Assembly: GCF_947077765.1 (NCBI RefSeq) | Contig: NZ_CAMTTF010000003.1 | Span: 434,001 to 498,000, forward strand | Length of the DNA: 64,000 nt | Source: Salinibacter grassmerensis | GTDB taxonomy: Bacteria > Bacteroidota > Rhodothermia > Rhodothermales > Salinibacteraceae | Direction: 5' to 3' | Program-made: the position numbers and the translations under genes | Notes under the pieces: model-generated | Databases searched by the model: none | What the model was told of the DNA's origin: nothing | The model's input: the letters and a program-made list of their open reading frames with translations, nothing else | In this document: positions 37,089-46,592 of the stretch, piece after piece | Layout: each line of letters starts with the position of its first letter | How positions within the stretch are numbered: the stretch's first letter is position 1

Positions 37089-37502
37089 ATGCAGCGAAAG
37101 TCCTTGACCCACCTCGGCGAAACGGAAATGGAGGTCCTCCACCACGTGTGGGACCTCGGCGAGGCCACCGTGGCCGACGTGCGCGAGCGCATTTTGGAGG
37201 ACCGCGACGTGGCGTACACCACGGTCATGACAGTCCTCAAGAAGCTCGCCGAGAAGGGCTATCTCGACTACCACAAGGAAGGCCGATCGTACGTGTACAA
37301 GTCTGCCCAGGAGCAGGACGCGGTGCAGCACAGCCTACTGCGGCGACTGATGGAGAAGGTCTTTCGGGGCTCGCCTTCGGCGCTGGTGCAGACGCTCGTC
37401 CAGCGCGAGGACCTGAGTGACGACGAGCGTGAGGAGATCAGGGCCCTTATCAACGCCCTCGATGAGAAGAACTCCGAGACTGATGATGCAGATGATTCTT
37501 GA
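37089..37502 (+). CDS. BlaI/MecI/CopY-family transcriptional repressor
   Basis: The 137-residue protein has the family's winged helix: LTHLGETEMEVLHHVWDLGE, VADVRERILEDRDVAYTTVM and LAEKGYLDYHKEGRSYVYKS. A C-terminal dimerisation helix holds the region cut in BlaI by the sensor protease. It overlaps the M56 protease gene by about 20 bases, the classic blaI-blaR1 arrangement. It probably represses its own operon through the dyad at 37050-37065. No beta-lactamase is in the window, so the controlled function is unknown. Confidence 0.9.
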   Translation: MQRKSLTHLGETEMEVLHHVWDLGEATVADVRERILEDRDVAYTTVMTVLKKLAEKGYLDYHKEGRSYVYKSAQEQDAVQHSLLRRLMEKVFRGSPSALVQTLVQREDLSDDEREEIRALINALDEKNSETDDADDS

Positions 37503-39204
37503 CGGGCTCTCCGGCCTCGGCACGGCGACGATCGACCCACTGTGGCGGCCGGTTCTGGCGTGGACGGCCCTTGCTCTCCCCCTCTGGGCACTACTGGAGC
37601 AGACCGACCGCCTCCATCCGTACGCCGAATATCGGCTCTCACAGTTGATCCTCGCGGCCCTGCCCGCCGGCATCGTGGCGGTGGGGTTCGTTGAGCTGCT
37701 CCCTGGTGCCACACGTACCGCGGTCCTGCCTGCGCCGTCGGTTGTCGTGCTGCCGCCGATCGAGACCACGGCCGTCTCCACTGTCTCATGGTCGTGGATG
37801 CACGCGGTAGGGCTTCTCACCATCGGCGCGGTGGGAATTGGCCTGTTCCACCTTGGTCGCCTCGGGCTGGAGGTTTTGGCGGTATGCCGTGTCCGTCGGC
37901 GCGTTGGGACTACGGCGACGACGTCCTTGAACGCCGAGATCGATCGCCTCCGGAAGCAGCTCAACGTCGGCCGCCCGGTCCAAATCTGCACCTCTTCAGA
38001 TGCGGCCGTGCCCGTGACGCTCGGCGGCCTCCGTCCCACGATTCTGATGCCGGAGCGGCTCGCAGACGCGCCGGAGGCACGTCGCATGGCCCTCCGCCAC
38101 GAACTGATCCACATTCGCCGCCGGGACGACTGTGCCCAACTGGTGGAGCAGTTCATCGTCGCCCTGTTCGCCGCGCACCCGCTCGTGGGTCGACTGCGGC
38201 GACAGATTACCGAGGCGCGGGAGCGGGCCTGTGACGCGGCGGTCTTGGACCACGGCGCGACCCCCGCAGGCGACTACGCCCGCCTTCTCACCGCCTTTGC
38301 GGACGGAGACTCCTCTCGGCGCCTCGGCTCCCTCTCCCTCTCCGAATCGTCCTCTTCCCTCACCAACCGCCTTACTGCCATGCGCTCCTCAATGCCCTCA
38401 TTTCTTTCCTCTCGATTCGCTCTCGGCACTGCCCTCGTGGCGGGGGGACTTGCACTCACGCTCGGCGTGGTCGCCTGCTCGGACAGCATCGGGCCGTCCT
38501 CCTCGACGGAGGAAACCACGGAGTCCAGCCCCTCCACGACGGCTAACAACGATGAGGTGTACATGGCCGTCGACGATCAACCCGAGCTCGTGGGCGGCAT
38601 GGAGGCTCTACAGGAGTCCGTCTATTACCCCGAGGTGGCAAGGAGGGCGGGGCTTGAAGGGCAGGTCATCGTCCAGTTCGTGGTAGACGAGAAGGGAACT
38701 GTGACAAATCTCAAGGTCACGCGAGGGGTCGACGAGATACTGAACGAATCAGCCCTTGAGGCAGTGCGGCAGCAAACCTTTGAGCCAGGTCGAGAAGAGG
38801 GGGAGCCGGTGCCCGTACAGATGTCTCTTCCGATCACCTTCAAGCGGCCAGAGGCCGGTTCTCCCGAAACTACGACTCGGAATGAAGTTGTCGAATCTCC
38901 TAAATGGTCTCCGGCTGTTGCAAGTATTGAAGGAGGAAAACAAGCTCTTCAGGATGCTACCTCCTACCCTGATCTTGCCAGAAGTGCAGGAATTGAGGGA
39001 ACCGTTCGCATCACCTTTACCGTGAGGAAATCAGGCGAGATCGAGGATGCCCGAGTCACGAAGAGCGTGCACGAAGCCCTTGATGCCGCTGCACTTGAGG
39101 CCGTGAGGAACGTATCGTTTACTCCAGCCAAAGAAGACAGCATTCTGGTTCCCACAGAGATGACCCTACCGATCAGCTTCTCCCTCGCAGGCAATGGAGA
39201 ATAA
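37483..39204 (+). CDS. M56-family (BlaR1-like) membrane metalloprotease with two TonB C-terminal domains
   Basis: The 573-residue protein has N-terminal membrane segments, the zinc-protease motif HELIH at residues 206-210 (cytoplasmic gluzincin domain), and another membrane segment near 310 (FALGTALVAGGLALTLGVVAC). Two TonB C-terminal-type domains follow, about 370-456 and 481-573, each beginning YPEVAR or YPDLAR. In BlaR1-type systems an outer domain senses ligand and the protease cuts the BlaI repressor. Here the sensor domain is replaced by tandem TonB domains, which could couple to an outer-membrane transporter. The second copy looks AT-richer than the rest. Confidence 0.85.
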   Translation: MMQMILDGLSGLGTATIDPLWRPVLAWTALALPLWALLEQTDRLHPYAEYRLSQLILAALPAGIVAVGFVELLPGATRTAVLPAPSVVVLPPIETTAVSTVSWSWMHAVGLLTIGAVGIGLFHLGRLGLEVLAVCRVRRRVGTTATTSLNAEIDRLRKQLNVGRPVQICTSSDAAVPVTLGGLRPTILMPERLADAPEARRMALRHELIHIRRRDDCAQLVEQFIVALFAAHPLVGRLRRQITEARERACDAAVLDHGATPAGDYARLLTAFADGDSSRRLGSLSLSESSSSLTNRLTAMRSSMPSFLSSRFALGTALVAGGLALTLGVVACSDSIGPSSSTEETTESSPSTTANNDEVYMAVDDQPELVGGMEALQESVYYPEVARRAGLEGQVIVQFVVDEKGTVTNLKVTRGVDEILNESALEAVRQQTFEPGREEGEPVPVQMSLPITFKRPEAGSPETTTRNEVVESPKWSPAVASIEGGKQALQDATSYPDLARSAGIEGTVRITFTVRKSGEIEDARVTKSVHEALDAAALEAVRNVSFTPAKEDSILVPTEMTLPISFSLAGNGE

Positions 39205-39214
39205 AACTCTCCGT

Positions 39215-39739
39215 TTAGCGAGCCACCTGCCGGGCCGGATGGTTAGGGTCAGCCTCCGTAAGCCCGCGTTCTGCCGGGTCCCCGTTCTGTCGCAGGCTCC
39301 GGTTCCAGAACCAGATGATGACGCCGAAGAACAGGGCGGCCCCAAAACTCATGAGCCCGTTGATGCCGGCAATTCGGATCTGCGTATCCACGACCGGTGT
39401 CGCATTGATGGCCTCCGTGACGACAATGGACCGGCTGCCCCCCGACGCCACCCGTACCTGCAGGGTTTCTCGCCCCTTTAGGGCAGGCACGATGCCGTGG
39501 GGGAGCGAGAGCCGCTCGCGTGTGAGCGTGGAGCCGTCAGGCATCGGGACGCGGAGGCTCACGTAGTCGTACGTGACCTGGGTTCGGTTCGAGGCATGAA
39601 CCTCCTGTACCTTCGCGGTGGCCGTCGTGCCTTGCGTCTTGGTGCTGTGCAGGTCGTACGCCACCTTCCCCTGATGCAGCGAGAGGACGACCATCAGGAA
39701 CGGGACGAGCAAGGCAGCACGGGCAATCCAGCGGATCAT
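39215..39739 (-). CDS. DUF3592-like membrane protein
   Basis: The 174-residue protein has a hydrophobic helix at each end (LVPFLMVVLSLHQGKVAYDL and INGLMSFGAALFFGVIIWFW) and between them an extracytoplasmic beta-rich part with TQVTYDYVSLRVPMPDGSTL. This resembles DUF3592-type proteins of unknown function. It is convergent with the M56 protease gene, leaving only 10 bases between stops. The family call is tentative. Confidence 0.65.
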   Translation of the reverse strand: MIRWIARAALLVPFLMVVLSLHQGKVAYDLHSTKTQGTTATAKVQEVHASNRTQVTYDYVSLRVPMPDGSTLTRERLSLPHGIVPALKGRETLQVRVASGGSRSIVVTEAINATPVVDTQIRIAGINGLMSFGAALFFGVIIWFWNRSLRQNGDPAERGLTEADPNHPARQVAR

Positions 39740-39858
39740 CGGAGACAGGGGGTCCTGGTAGAGTGAGGATGGAGAGTATATCGGGTCCGTACGGCCGTGG
39801 TCCGCAGTCGATCAGTGGATGCCGGGGATTGTCCGTGAAAAGTCCTCCCTGAGCAACT

Positions 39859-40359
39859 CTACGACAGAAAGAGGTATGGCTTCCAGGTGTCTTCGATCTC
39901 GCCAGCAAAGTCCCGCAGAAACATCACGTAGCTGGGGCGGAACGGTTGGCGTGCCAGTTCCATGTCTGCCTCCTCAGGCGTCGAGTCTCCCTTCTGGTTG
40001 TTACAGGTGACACAGGCCGCCACGAGATTCTCCCACGTGTCGCGTCCCCCTCGAGACTTCGGCACCACATGGTCGATGGTGAGATTGCTTTGGGACCCGC
40101 AGTACTGACACGTGTTTCGGTCCCGCTTCAGAACGTTCTTGCGGGAGAGCATGACTCGCTTGTATGGGACGTTGGCGTACTGCTTCAGACGCACGATGCT
40201 CGGCCACGGCAGTTCTACGCTCGGCGAACGCACGTATCGATCGTCCGCCGATTCCACAAGGTGCACCTTTTGTAGGTGCATGAGGACAACGGCCCGCTCC
40301 ACACTACAGACGGTGAGTGCGCTGTAATCCTGGTTCAACACGAGAACATGCCCGTTCAT
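39859..40359 (-). CDS. HNH endonuclease
   Basis: The 166-residue protein has the HNH zinc-finger nuclease motif: CQYCGSQSNLTIDHVVPKSR, then WENLVAACVTCNNQKGD, with paired CxxC cysteines and the DHV catalytic histidine. The N-terminal part (VLVLNQDYSALTVCSVERAV) is the typical start of the common chromosomal HNH group found in Bacteroidota, whose function is unknown. The start at 40359 is chosen at MNGHVLVLN; the frame runs to 40377. Confidence 0.88.
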   Translation of the reverse strand: MNGHVLVLNQDYSALTVCSVERAVVLMHLQKVHLVESADDRYVRSPSVELPWPSIVRLKQYANVPYKRVMLSRKNVLKRDRNTCQYCGSQSNLTIDHVVPKSRGGRDTWENLVAACVTCNNQKGDSTPEEADMELARQPFRPSYVMFLRDFAGEIEDTWKPYLFLS

Positions 40360-40624
40360 CGGACGCGAGCCTCCCATGCGGTACAGGACTGTCGCTCACT
40401 CCCCGCTCTGGCGGGGGCGGGACGGACCTCTAGCACGACCTGCGTGGAGTTAGTACGGAAGAGAAGAGCCTCCACCGGAATGTCCGGTGCTGATTCGGGA
40501 TGCTAACGCTGCGGGTAAGCCCAAAATGCGTGGTGCGTTATCAAAGGTTAGGGCCCTTTGTTTCTCCGCGAGGTGCTCCGCAGGCTCGCACCCCTGTAAC
40601 GTTTCTCTTTTTGTAAAACCCGTG

Positions 40625-41755
40625 TCACGGGTCCGTCATCCCCGCCCCTTCCTCCCGTCTTAGGTCGCGCAAGACGCGGCGCCAGGCCACCGGCGGATCG
40701 GCCTCGAAGCGAAGACGCTCCTCTGTAGCAGGATGATCGAAGCCGAGACGGTACGCATGAAGCGCAGGATGGGGAAGCGTCTCGAAGAGCTGATCGTAGA
40801 AATTCCGCCGGCTTCCACTCTGCGTCCCGTACCGGACCCGCTGCCCACCGTACTTCGGATCGCCAAGAAGCGGGTGGCCCTGCGAACGCGCATGCACTCG
40901 GATCTGGTGGGTGCGCCCCGTTTCCAACTCGAACTCGACGACGGACGTGTGGGCGTGGGCCTCTACGGTCTCGTAGTGCGTACGGGCCCACTTGCCCTCG
41001 TCCTCGGGCACGACGGCCATCCGCTGCCGGTGGTGCGGGTCGCGGCCGATGGCCCCCTCAATCGTCCCGTCCGGAGGGGCGAAGCCCCCCCACACAATCG
41101 CCCGGTACCGCCGGTCCACTGTGTGGGCCTTGAATTGCTCGGCCAAGGGCTGGTGGGCCCGGTCCCGCTTCGCCACGACCAGCAGGCCGGACGTGCCCTT
41201 GTCAAGCCGGTGCACGATGCCAGGACGTACCACTGGGTGATCCGGCGCCTCGGGAAGCGCGTTGACCAGCGAGAGGCCGACCTCCTCCTCCGACACCTCG
41301 TTCCGCTCATCGTCTGCGGCCACCGCCCCGCCATCCACGTGGTGAAGCAGGGCGTGGACGAGCGTCCCCGAACGGTGGCCCGGCGCCGGATGCACCACCA
41401 TGCCCGCCGGCTTGTTCACCACGAGCAGGTCATCGTCCTCGTGGACCACGTCGAGCGGAATCGCCTCCGGCTCGGCCTGCATCGGCGGCTTCCGAATGAG
41501 CCGGAAGACGATCTCGTCGCCGGGCTCCACCCCGTACGACTTCTTGACGTCCTCCCCGTTCACGTTGAGGTGTCCCTTTTTGATTGCGCGCTGGATCTTG
41601 GTGCGGGAGGCCTCGGGGTAAAAGCGCGTGAGGTACTTGTCGATGCGCAGTGCGTCCGTTTCGGTCTCCGGCACGACCACCTCAACGACGTTCTCCTTCC
41701 GACGCACGTCGGCGTCGTACTGATTGGGATCGAATGACTCAGGAACTTGGCCCAT
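40625..41755 (-). CDS. rluD: 23S rRNA pseudouridine synthase, RluD/RluA family
   Basis: The 376-residue protein has an N-terminal S4 RNA-binding domain (LRIDKYLTRFYPEASRTKIQ) and the catalytic core with the active-site Asp in GIVHRLDKGTSGLLVVAK and the later ETGRTHQIRVHARSQGHPLLG. It isomerises uridines in large-subunit rRNA helix 69 or a close relative site. An insertion after PGHRSGTLVHALLHHVDGG is acidic (DDERNEVSEEE). The start is preceded 38 bases away by the class V aminotransferase gene, in the same direction. Confidence 0.92.
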   Translation of the reverse strand: MGQVPESFDPNQYDADVRRKENVVEVVVPETETDALRIDKYLTRFYPEASRTKIQRAIKKGHLNVNGEDVKKSYGVEPGDEIVFRLIRKPPMQAEPEAIPLDVVHEDDDLLVVNKPAGMVVHPAPGHRSGTLVHALLHHVDGGAVAADDERNEVSEEEVGLSLVNALPEAPDHPVVRPGIVHRLDKGTSGLLVVAKRDRAHQPLAEQFKAHTVDRRYRAIVWGGFAPPDGTIEGAIGRDPHHRQRMAVVPEDEGKWARTHYETVEAHAHTSVVEFELETGRTHQIRVHARSQGHPLLGDPKYGGQRVRYGTQSGSRRNFYDQLFETLPHPALHAYRLGFDHPATEERLRFEADPPVAWRRVLRDLRREEGAGMTDP

Positions 41756-41793
41756 CGCTCGAAAGCTAAAAACTCAAGGTACGGATGTCCGCC

Positions 41794-42933
41794 TCAACGC
41801 ACGAACGAGTCAATCGCGTCGACGACAGTCCGAAGGTCTTCGTAATTGTTGTAGTACGTCGGCGCGAGCCGGAGCTTTTGGTTGCGCACCGCCCCGGTAA
41901 TGCCGTGCTCCTTCAGGTGCTCGAACAGGGCTTCCGGGGCGTCCGGCGCGACCGTCACGATGCCGCTCGCGTGTGTCGGGGCGTCGGTGCCGTAACGGGG
42001 CAGCCCGCGGTCGCTCAGTTCGTCCGCGAGGGCTTTGGAAAGCCGAAGAACGCGCTCTTCGCACCACTCCGGGCCCGCGTCGAGGTACAGGCCGAGGGCT
42101 GCGTGCAGGGCCGCGACGCCGACGCTGTTAAGGGTGCCGGTGCGGAAGCGTCGCGCGTCGTCGTGAAACGTGAGGTCGTAGTCGTCGAGGTGCTCCCAGT
42201 CGACCGGCCCGTGGAGCCAGCCCGTGGGCGGCCGAAGGTGGCCCTGAAGCGCCTCGTCGCAGTAGAGCACGCCGACGCCCTGCGCGGCCATCAGCCACTT
42301 GTGTCCGCCGGCGGTCAAAAAGTCGATGCCCGTTGCCTCCACGTCCACCTGCAAGGCCCCGAGCCCCTGAATGGCGTCCACGCAGAAAATCACGCCGTGC
42401 TCCTCACAGAGCGCGCCGAGCGCCTCCAGGTCCGCCCGGAAGCCCGAGAGGAAGTGCACCCAGGAGACACTCAGGAGTCGCGTCTCGGACCGCAGGGTGT
42501 CGGCCACGTCCTCCACGGTGTACGCCCCCTCGTCCGTCGGCACGAAGTCAACCGCGACGCCCTGGTTCTCTAGGTTCAGAAACGGATATACGTTGGTCGG
42601 GAAGGCGCCATCGGGCACCGCGATGCGGTCGCCCTCCTCCCAGTCGAGCCCGCGGGCCAACACATTGAGGCCGGCCGAGGTGTTGGGGACGAACTCGACC
42701 CGACTCGATTCGGTGCCCAGTACCGTCGCCACCCGGTCTTTTGTCTCTTGAATCACGGGCAGGAAGGACTCAAAGTTTTCGACGGGCGCCTCTGGATCGG
42801 CCCCGTGCCGTTCTCCCACATACGCGTCGATGGCCTCGCGCACCGGCCGGCTCATGGGGCTCACCGCCGCGTGGTTGAGGTAGGTCTGATGCTCCGTGTG
42901 GGGGTAGTGGTTTCGGAGTGCTTCGGGGGTCAT
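41794..42933 (-). CDS. Class V PLP-dependent aminotransferase
   Basis: The 379-residue protein has the fold-type I class V pattern with the PLP-binding lysine in FLTAGGHKWLMAAQGVGVLY and the ring-stacking and Asp region SWVHFLSGFRADLEAL, CVDAIQGLGAL. It is closer to isopenicillin-N-epimerase/selenocysteine-lyase-like proteins than to IscS, since the IscS active-site Cys loop is not visible. Substrate is unknown. It is 38 bases upstream of rluD and probably co-transcribed. Confidence 0.88.
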   Translation of the reverse strand: MTPEALRNHYPHTEHQTYLNHAAVSPMSRPVREAIDAYVGERHGADPEAPVENFESFLPVIQETKDRVATVLGTESSRVEFVPNTSAGLNVLARGLDWEEGDRIAVPDGAFPTNVYPFLNLENQGVAVDFVPTDEGAYTVEDVADTLRSETRLLSVSWVHFLSGFRADLEALGALCEEHGVIFCVDAIQGLGALQVDVEATGIDFLTAGGHKWLMAAQGVGVLYCDEALQGHLRPPTGWLHGPVDWEHLDDYDLTFHDDARRFRTGTLNSVGVAALHAALGLYLDAGPEWCEERVLRLSKALADELSDRGLPRYGTDAPTHASGIVTVAPDAPEALFEHLKEHGITGAVRNQKLRLAPTYYNNYEDLRTVVDAIDSFVR

Positions 42934-43101
42934 AGAGAGCAGGATTCTTCGCGAGAAGTAACGGCACTACCACGCGCCATCTCGGCTCGCGTTCGCCATG
43001 TCCCGGTCTGCTATTGTTGCAACGCCGAGGCCTGGCCGCCGCGGGGACTCGCCCCGGCCCCGGTGTTGCACACAGAGATCAGAACAAAGAACAGGGACAA
43101 T

Positions 43102-44265
43102 CTACGACCGTCGAAATTGCTTCCCTGCGAGCTGACGCACGAGGCCCTTAAACTCAAGCCTGAGGAGAGTCGGAAGGGCCGACGACGGGTCAAGGCCCGT
43201 TTCTTTGCACAGCTCGTCGACGTGAACGGGCGTATCCGAAAGGGCGTTGTACAACACCTGTGCGTCGCCCGACAGGTCGTCGGGGTCGGGTCCGCCCCCC
43301 GCGGCCACGGTTTCCGCGTCCACCTCTTCAGGCTCTTCCACCGTCGCCGCCGGAAGCTCCTCCAGCAGATCGTCCATCGCCATCACGAGCTTCGCGTGGC
43401 CCTTCTGGATGAGGCGGTTGGTCCCCCGGCTGGAGTCTTTGGTGATGGCCCCCGGCACGGCGAATACCTCCCGGTTCTGCTCCAGCGCCAGGCGGGCCGT
43501 GATGAGGGCCCCACCCTCCGCGTACGACTCCACCACGAGCGTGCCGAGGGCAACCCCGCTCAGGATGCGATTCCGCTCTGGAAAGTGGGGCGCGTCGGGC
43601 TCTGCGTCGAGCCCATACTCGGACAGCACCGCCCCGTGCTCGGTAATCCGCTCGGCGAGGGCCGTATGCTTCTGCGGATAGATGTGCCCCACCCCCGACC
43701 CGAGGACGGCAATAGTGCGGCCCCCGGCGTCGAGCGCCCCCTTGTGCGCGGCGGCGTCGATGCCGTAGGCCAGTCCGCTTACCACCGTAAAGCCGCGGCG
43801 GGCCAACGCGGCCCCGAAGTGATGCGCCTGGGCCCGCCCGTAGTCCGTGCAGCGGCGGGTGCCCACGACCGTTACCATCGGGCGCCCGTCTTCGGGCAGC
43901 GTGCCCCGCATCCACAGGAACGCGGGCGGGTCGTAGATTTCGCGGAGGCGGTCGGGAAAGCGCGCATCCCACGGCGAGACGAGCGACGCCCCCAAATCGT
44001 CGGCCCGTTTCATTTCCCGCCGCACCGCCGCCCGGTCGTCGAACGTGAGGATGGCCTCGGCGGTCTGATCGCCCACCCCGTCCACCTGCGTCAGCGTCGA
44101 GCGCGATGCCCGAAAGATCGCACTCGGGGTCTCGAAGGCGGCCAGAAGGGCCCGGAGGCGCTGCGGCCCCACCCCCGATACGAGCGAAAGGCCAATCAGG
44201 GCCCGCTGGTCGTGGGCCTGGTTCTGGCCCGCCGGTTTGTCGTCGTCCGGAAGAGGCAGTCTCAT
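43102..44265 (-). CDS. dprA: DNA-processing protein DprA
   Basis: The 387-residue protein has an N-terminal SAM-like/HhH segment (GPQRLRALLAAFETPSAIFR), the DprA Rossmann core with VVGTRRCTDYGR, VVSGLAYGIDAAAHKGAL and AVLGSGVGHIYP, SYAEGGALITA and a C-terminal winged-helix (DLSGDAQVLYNALSD). DprA loads RecA on single-stranded DNA during natural transformation. Its ATG overlaps the obg stop (ATGA), so it is translationally coupled to obg. Together with the ComEA-like gene at 58099 it suggests competence. Confidence 0.93.
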   Translation of the reverse strand: MRLPLPDDDKPAGQNQAHDQRALIGLSLVSGVGPQRLRALLAAFETPSAIFRASRSTLTQVDGVGDQTAEAILTFDDRAAVRREMKRADDLGASLVSPWDARFPDRLREIYDPPAFLWMRGTLPEDGRPMVTVVGTRRCTDYGRAQAHHFGAALARRGFTVVSGLAYGIDAAAHKGALDAGGRTIAVLGSGVGHIYPQKHTALAERITEHGAVLSEYGLDAEPDAPHFPERNRILSGVALGTLVVESYAEGGALITARLALEQNREVFAVPGAITKDSSRGTNRLIQKGHAKLVMAMDDLLEELPAATVEEPEEVDAETVAAGGGPDPDDLSGDAQVLYNALSDTPVHVDELCKETGLDPSSALPTLLRLEFKGLVRQLAGKQFRRS

Positions 44266-45281
44266 GCGTCGATTGCGTCCGGCGATCGCGTGGAATGGAC
44301 GGTGTCGAAGAGGGTATACTTGAGCTGGTCGAGGCCCATGTCGGCCACGGCACTGATCGGGAGCAGGGGCACGTCGTCCGGGAATTCGTCGGCCACCACG
44401 TCGGGCATTAGCTCTCGCTCGTCGGGGGCCAGAATGTCGATCTTCGACAGCGCCACGACGCGGGGCTTGTCGAGGAGGCCGGCCTCGTGGGACGCAAGTT
44501 CGTGGAGAAGCGCCTCGTACTCCTCACCCAGGTCCTGCGACGTGATGGGGATGACGAACAGTAGGACCGACGTCCGCTCAATGTGACGGAGGAATTGGAG
44601 GCCGAGGCCTTTCCCCTCATGCGCGTCCTCAATGATGCCGGGGATGTCGGCCATCACGAAGGTTTCGTACTCGCTTACGTACACCATCCCCAGTTGGGGG
44701 GTGAGTGTCGTAAATGGGTAGTCCGCCACCTCTGGCTCCGCGGCCGACACGGACGACACGAGTGTGCTCTTGCCCGCGTTCGGGAACCCCACAAGGCCCA
44801 CATCCGCCATCAACTTGAGCTCGAACGTCAGATCGCGCTCTTCTCCCGGCTCACCGGGCTGCGACTCGCGGGGGGCCTGGTTTGTGCTCGACTTAAAAAA
44901 GGCATTGCCCCGCCCCCCCTGTCCCCCTTCGGCCACGCAAATGCGCTGTCCCGACTCCACGACCTCTCCGATGGTCTCTCCCGTCTGTTCTTTCACCACG
45001 GTTCCGGGCGGCACGCGAATGACCTTGTCCTCTCCCGAGGCGCCTGTCTGCTCGCGGCGTCCCCCCGGCTCACCATCCCCCGCAAAGACCTGGGTGTTGT
45101 GGCTGAGGTCCATCAGCGTGTAGAGGTTCTCGTCGGCCTCAACGTACACCGAGCCTCCATCCCCCCCGTCGCCCCCCGCGGGACCGCCCTTCGGCACAAA
45201 CTTTTCGCGGCGCCACGCCACGATGCCTTTCCCCCCGTCCCCACTGCTCACTCTGAGATCGACCTGATCAAGAAACTTCAT
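44262..45281 (-). CDS. obg: Obg-family GTPase
   Basis: The 339-residue protein has the Gly-rich Obg fold (FLDQVDLRVSSGDGGKGIVA, GGPAGGDGGDGGSVYVEADE) and the G domain with G1 GFPNAGKSTLVSS, switch II ADIPGIIEDAHEGKGL and G4 SKID. Obg binds the 50S ribosomal subunit and links ribosome assembly to growth and (p)ppGpp. The C-terminal extension found in some species is absent. It shares a start/stop overlap with dprA. Confidence 0.95.
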   Translation of the reverse strand: MKFLDQVDLRVSSGDGGKGIVAWRREKFVPKGGPAGGDGGDGGSVYVEADENLYTLMDLSHNTQVFAGDGEPGGRREQTGASGEDKVIRVPPGTVVKEQTGETIGEVVESGQRICVAEGGQGGRGNAFFKSSTNQAPRESQPGEPGEERDLTFELKLMADVGLVGFPNAGKSTLVSSVSAAEPEVADYPFTTLTPQLGMVYVSEYETFVMADIPGIIEDAHEGKGLGLQFLRHIERTSVLLFVIPITSQDLGEEYEALLHELASHEAGLLDKPRVVALSKIDILAPDERELMPDVVADEFPDDVPLLPISAVADMGLDQLKYTLFDTVHSTRSPDAIDA

Positions 45282-45460
45282 GCTGACCCCCCAAGGAGTG
45301 TCCCTTGGAGTTGTTTTGGACTATGAAAATGGTAGTGCCGTCGTACGTCCGCCCCACGCCCAAGGTTTTCACCGGGCTTTTTCGGCACAGTCCCGGACCT
45401 GTCCGGCCCGGCCGCGTACGTGTGGGCACGTCCGTCTTTTTCCTCTGACTTTTCGGCCTT

Positions 45461-45907
45461 ATGAACGACATTACCATCTACACCGACGGTGCCTGCAGCG
45501 GGAATCCGGGCCCTGGCGGCTGGGCTGCCATCCTCCTTCCCGACGACGACCCCGACGCCACCGACCCGCTCACCGGCGGGGAGCCCCACACCACCAACAA
45601 TCGCATGGAGCTGACGGCCGCCCTGGAGGCGCTCCGCGCCCTCGGCGAGCAAAGCCGGGTTGCACTCCACACCGACAGCGAGTACCTCTCGAAGGCGTTC
45701 AACGAGGGATGGCTCGACAGCTGGCAGGACAACGACTGGCAGACCTCCTCAAACAACGACGTCAAGAACCAAGACCTGTGGAAGGCGCTCCTCGAGGAGG
45801 CGGAGCGGCACGAGGTCGACTGGGTGTGGGTGAAGGGCCACGCCGACGACGAGTTGAACATCATGGCCGATGAGCTGGCCGTGGCCGCGATGGAGCAGTT
45901 CAAGTGA
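45461..45907 (+). CDS. rnhA: Ribonuclease HI
   Basis: The 148-residue enzyme has the four acidic catalytic residues in their usual places: Asp9 in IYTDGACSGNPGPGGW, Glu50 in NNRMELTA, Asp72 in LHTDSEYL, and Asp137 in MADELA, plus the late HADDEL loop. It degrades the RNA strand of RNA-DNA hybrids. Length fits the E. coli-type enzyme (about 155). It is divergent from obg. Confidence 0.95.
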   Translation: MNDITIYTDGACSGNPGPGGWAAILLPDDDPDATDPLTGGEPHTTNNRMELTAALEALRALGEQSRVALHTDSEYLSKAFNEGWLDSWQDNDWQTSSNNDVKNQDLWKALLEEAERHEVDWVWVKGHADDELNIMADELAVAAMEQFK

Positions 45908-45962
45908 GCATGGGGCCGAGGACCACGCTCCTCTCGTCCAACACGGTCATGCCCGACCGTCT

Positions 45963-46592
45963 TCAGCCTCCCGCCGCCTCCTCGCCGCCCACACGGATCA
46001 GCTCGCCGCGGGCCGACAGGGCATTCCGAAACGCCTCCACAAATTCCTCTACCCGTGACGCACGGACCCCGACCGTGAGGGTCGTCACGTCCGTGTACTC
46101 GCTGTCCCACACGTCCGCGTCGAACTGCCGCAGCACACGTTCCGCCGGAGCGGTGTCGTCGTACTCGTACCGAATCTGAACCGGCGTCCGCACGACGCGC
46201 TCCACACACTCCGCCTGCTCCAGTGCCGCGGCCGCAGCATCGCCGTAGGCTCGTGCCAGGCCTCCCGTCCCCAACTCCGTCCCGCCAAAGTAACGCGTCA
46301 CCACGATGAGCGTGTCCGTAAGGTCGTGCGCGTCAATTTGGCGGAGGATGGGCCGGCCCGCGGTGCCACTCGGCTCCCCATCGTCATCGTACCGAAACGT
46401 ATCGCCGGCCGCACCGAGCCGGTAGGCCGAGCAGTGATGCGTGGCCTTGTGCTCTCGGGTGCGGACAGCAGTGATCGCCTCTTCGGCCGCCGTCCGGTTC
46501 GCCACCGCGACTGCTTCCGCCAGGAACCGGGACCCGTCGACAGTGTGCTCGGCCCGCCCCGAGTTTTCAAGCGTGCGATACGTGTCCGTCAT
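45963..46592 (-). CDS. YigZ/IMPACT-family protein
   Basis: The 209-residue protein has the UPF0029 N-terminal domain (GRAEHTVDGSRFLAEAVAVA, THHCSAYRLG, DDGEPSGTAGRPILRQI and VVTRYFGGTELGTGGLARAY) and a ferredoxin-like C-terminal domain. Bacterial YigZ proteins may bind RNA or regulate translation like eukaryotic IMPACT; the role is unproven. The start at 46592 (MTDTYRT) is used; the longer frame reaching 46772 has no homology. It is convergent with rnhA. Confidence 0.9.
   Translation of the reverse strand: MTDTYRTLENSGRAEHTVDGSRFLAEAVAVANRTAAEEAITAVRTREHKATHHCSAYRLGAAGDTFRYDDDGEPSGTAGRPILRQIDAHDLTDTLIVVTRYFGGTELGTGGLARAYGDAAAAALEQAECVERVVRTPVQIRYEYDDTAPAERVLRQFDADVWDSEYTDVTTLTVGVRASRVEEFVEAFRNALSARGELIRVGGEEAAGG

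Noticed and set aside
42748-44586. 612-codon plus-strand open frame
   Set aside because: Runs across dprA and parts of two neighbouring genes on the opposite strand; compositionally an antisense frame.
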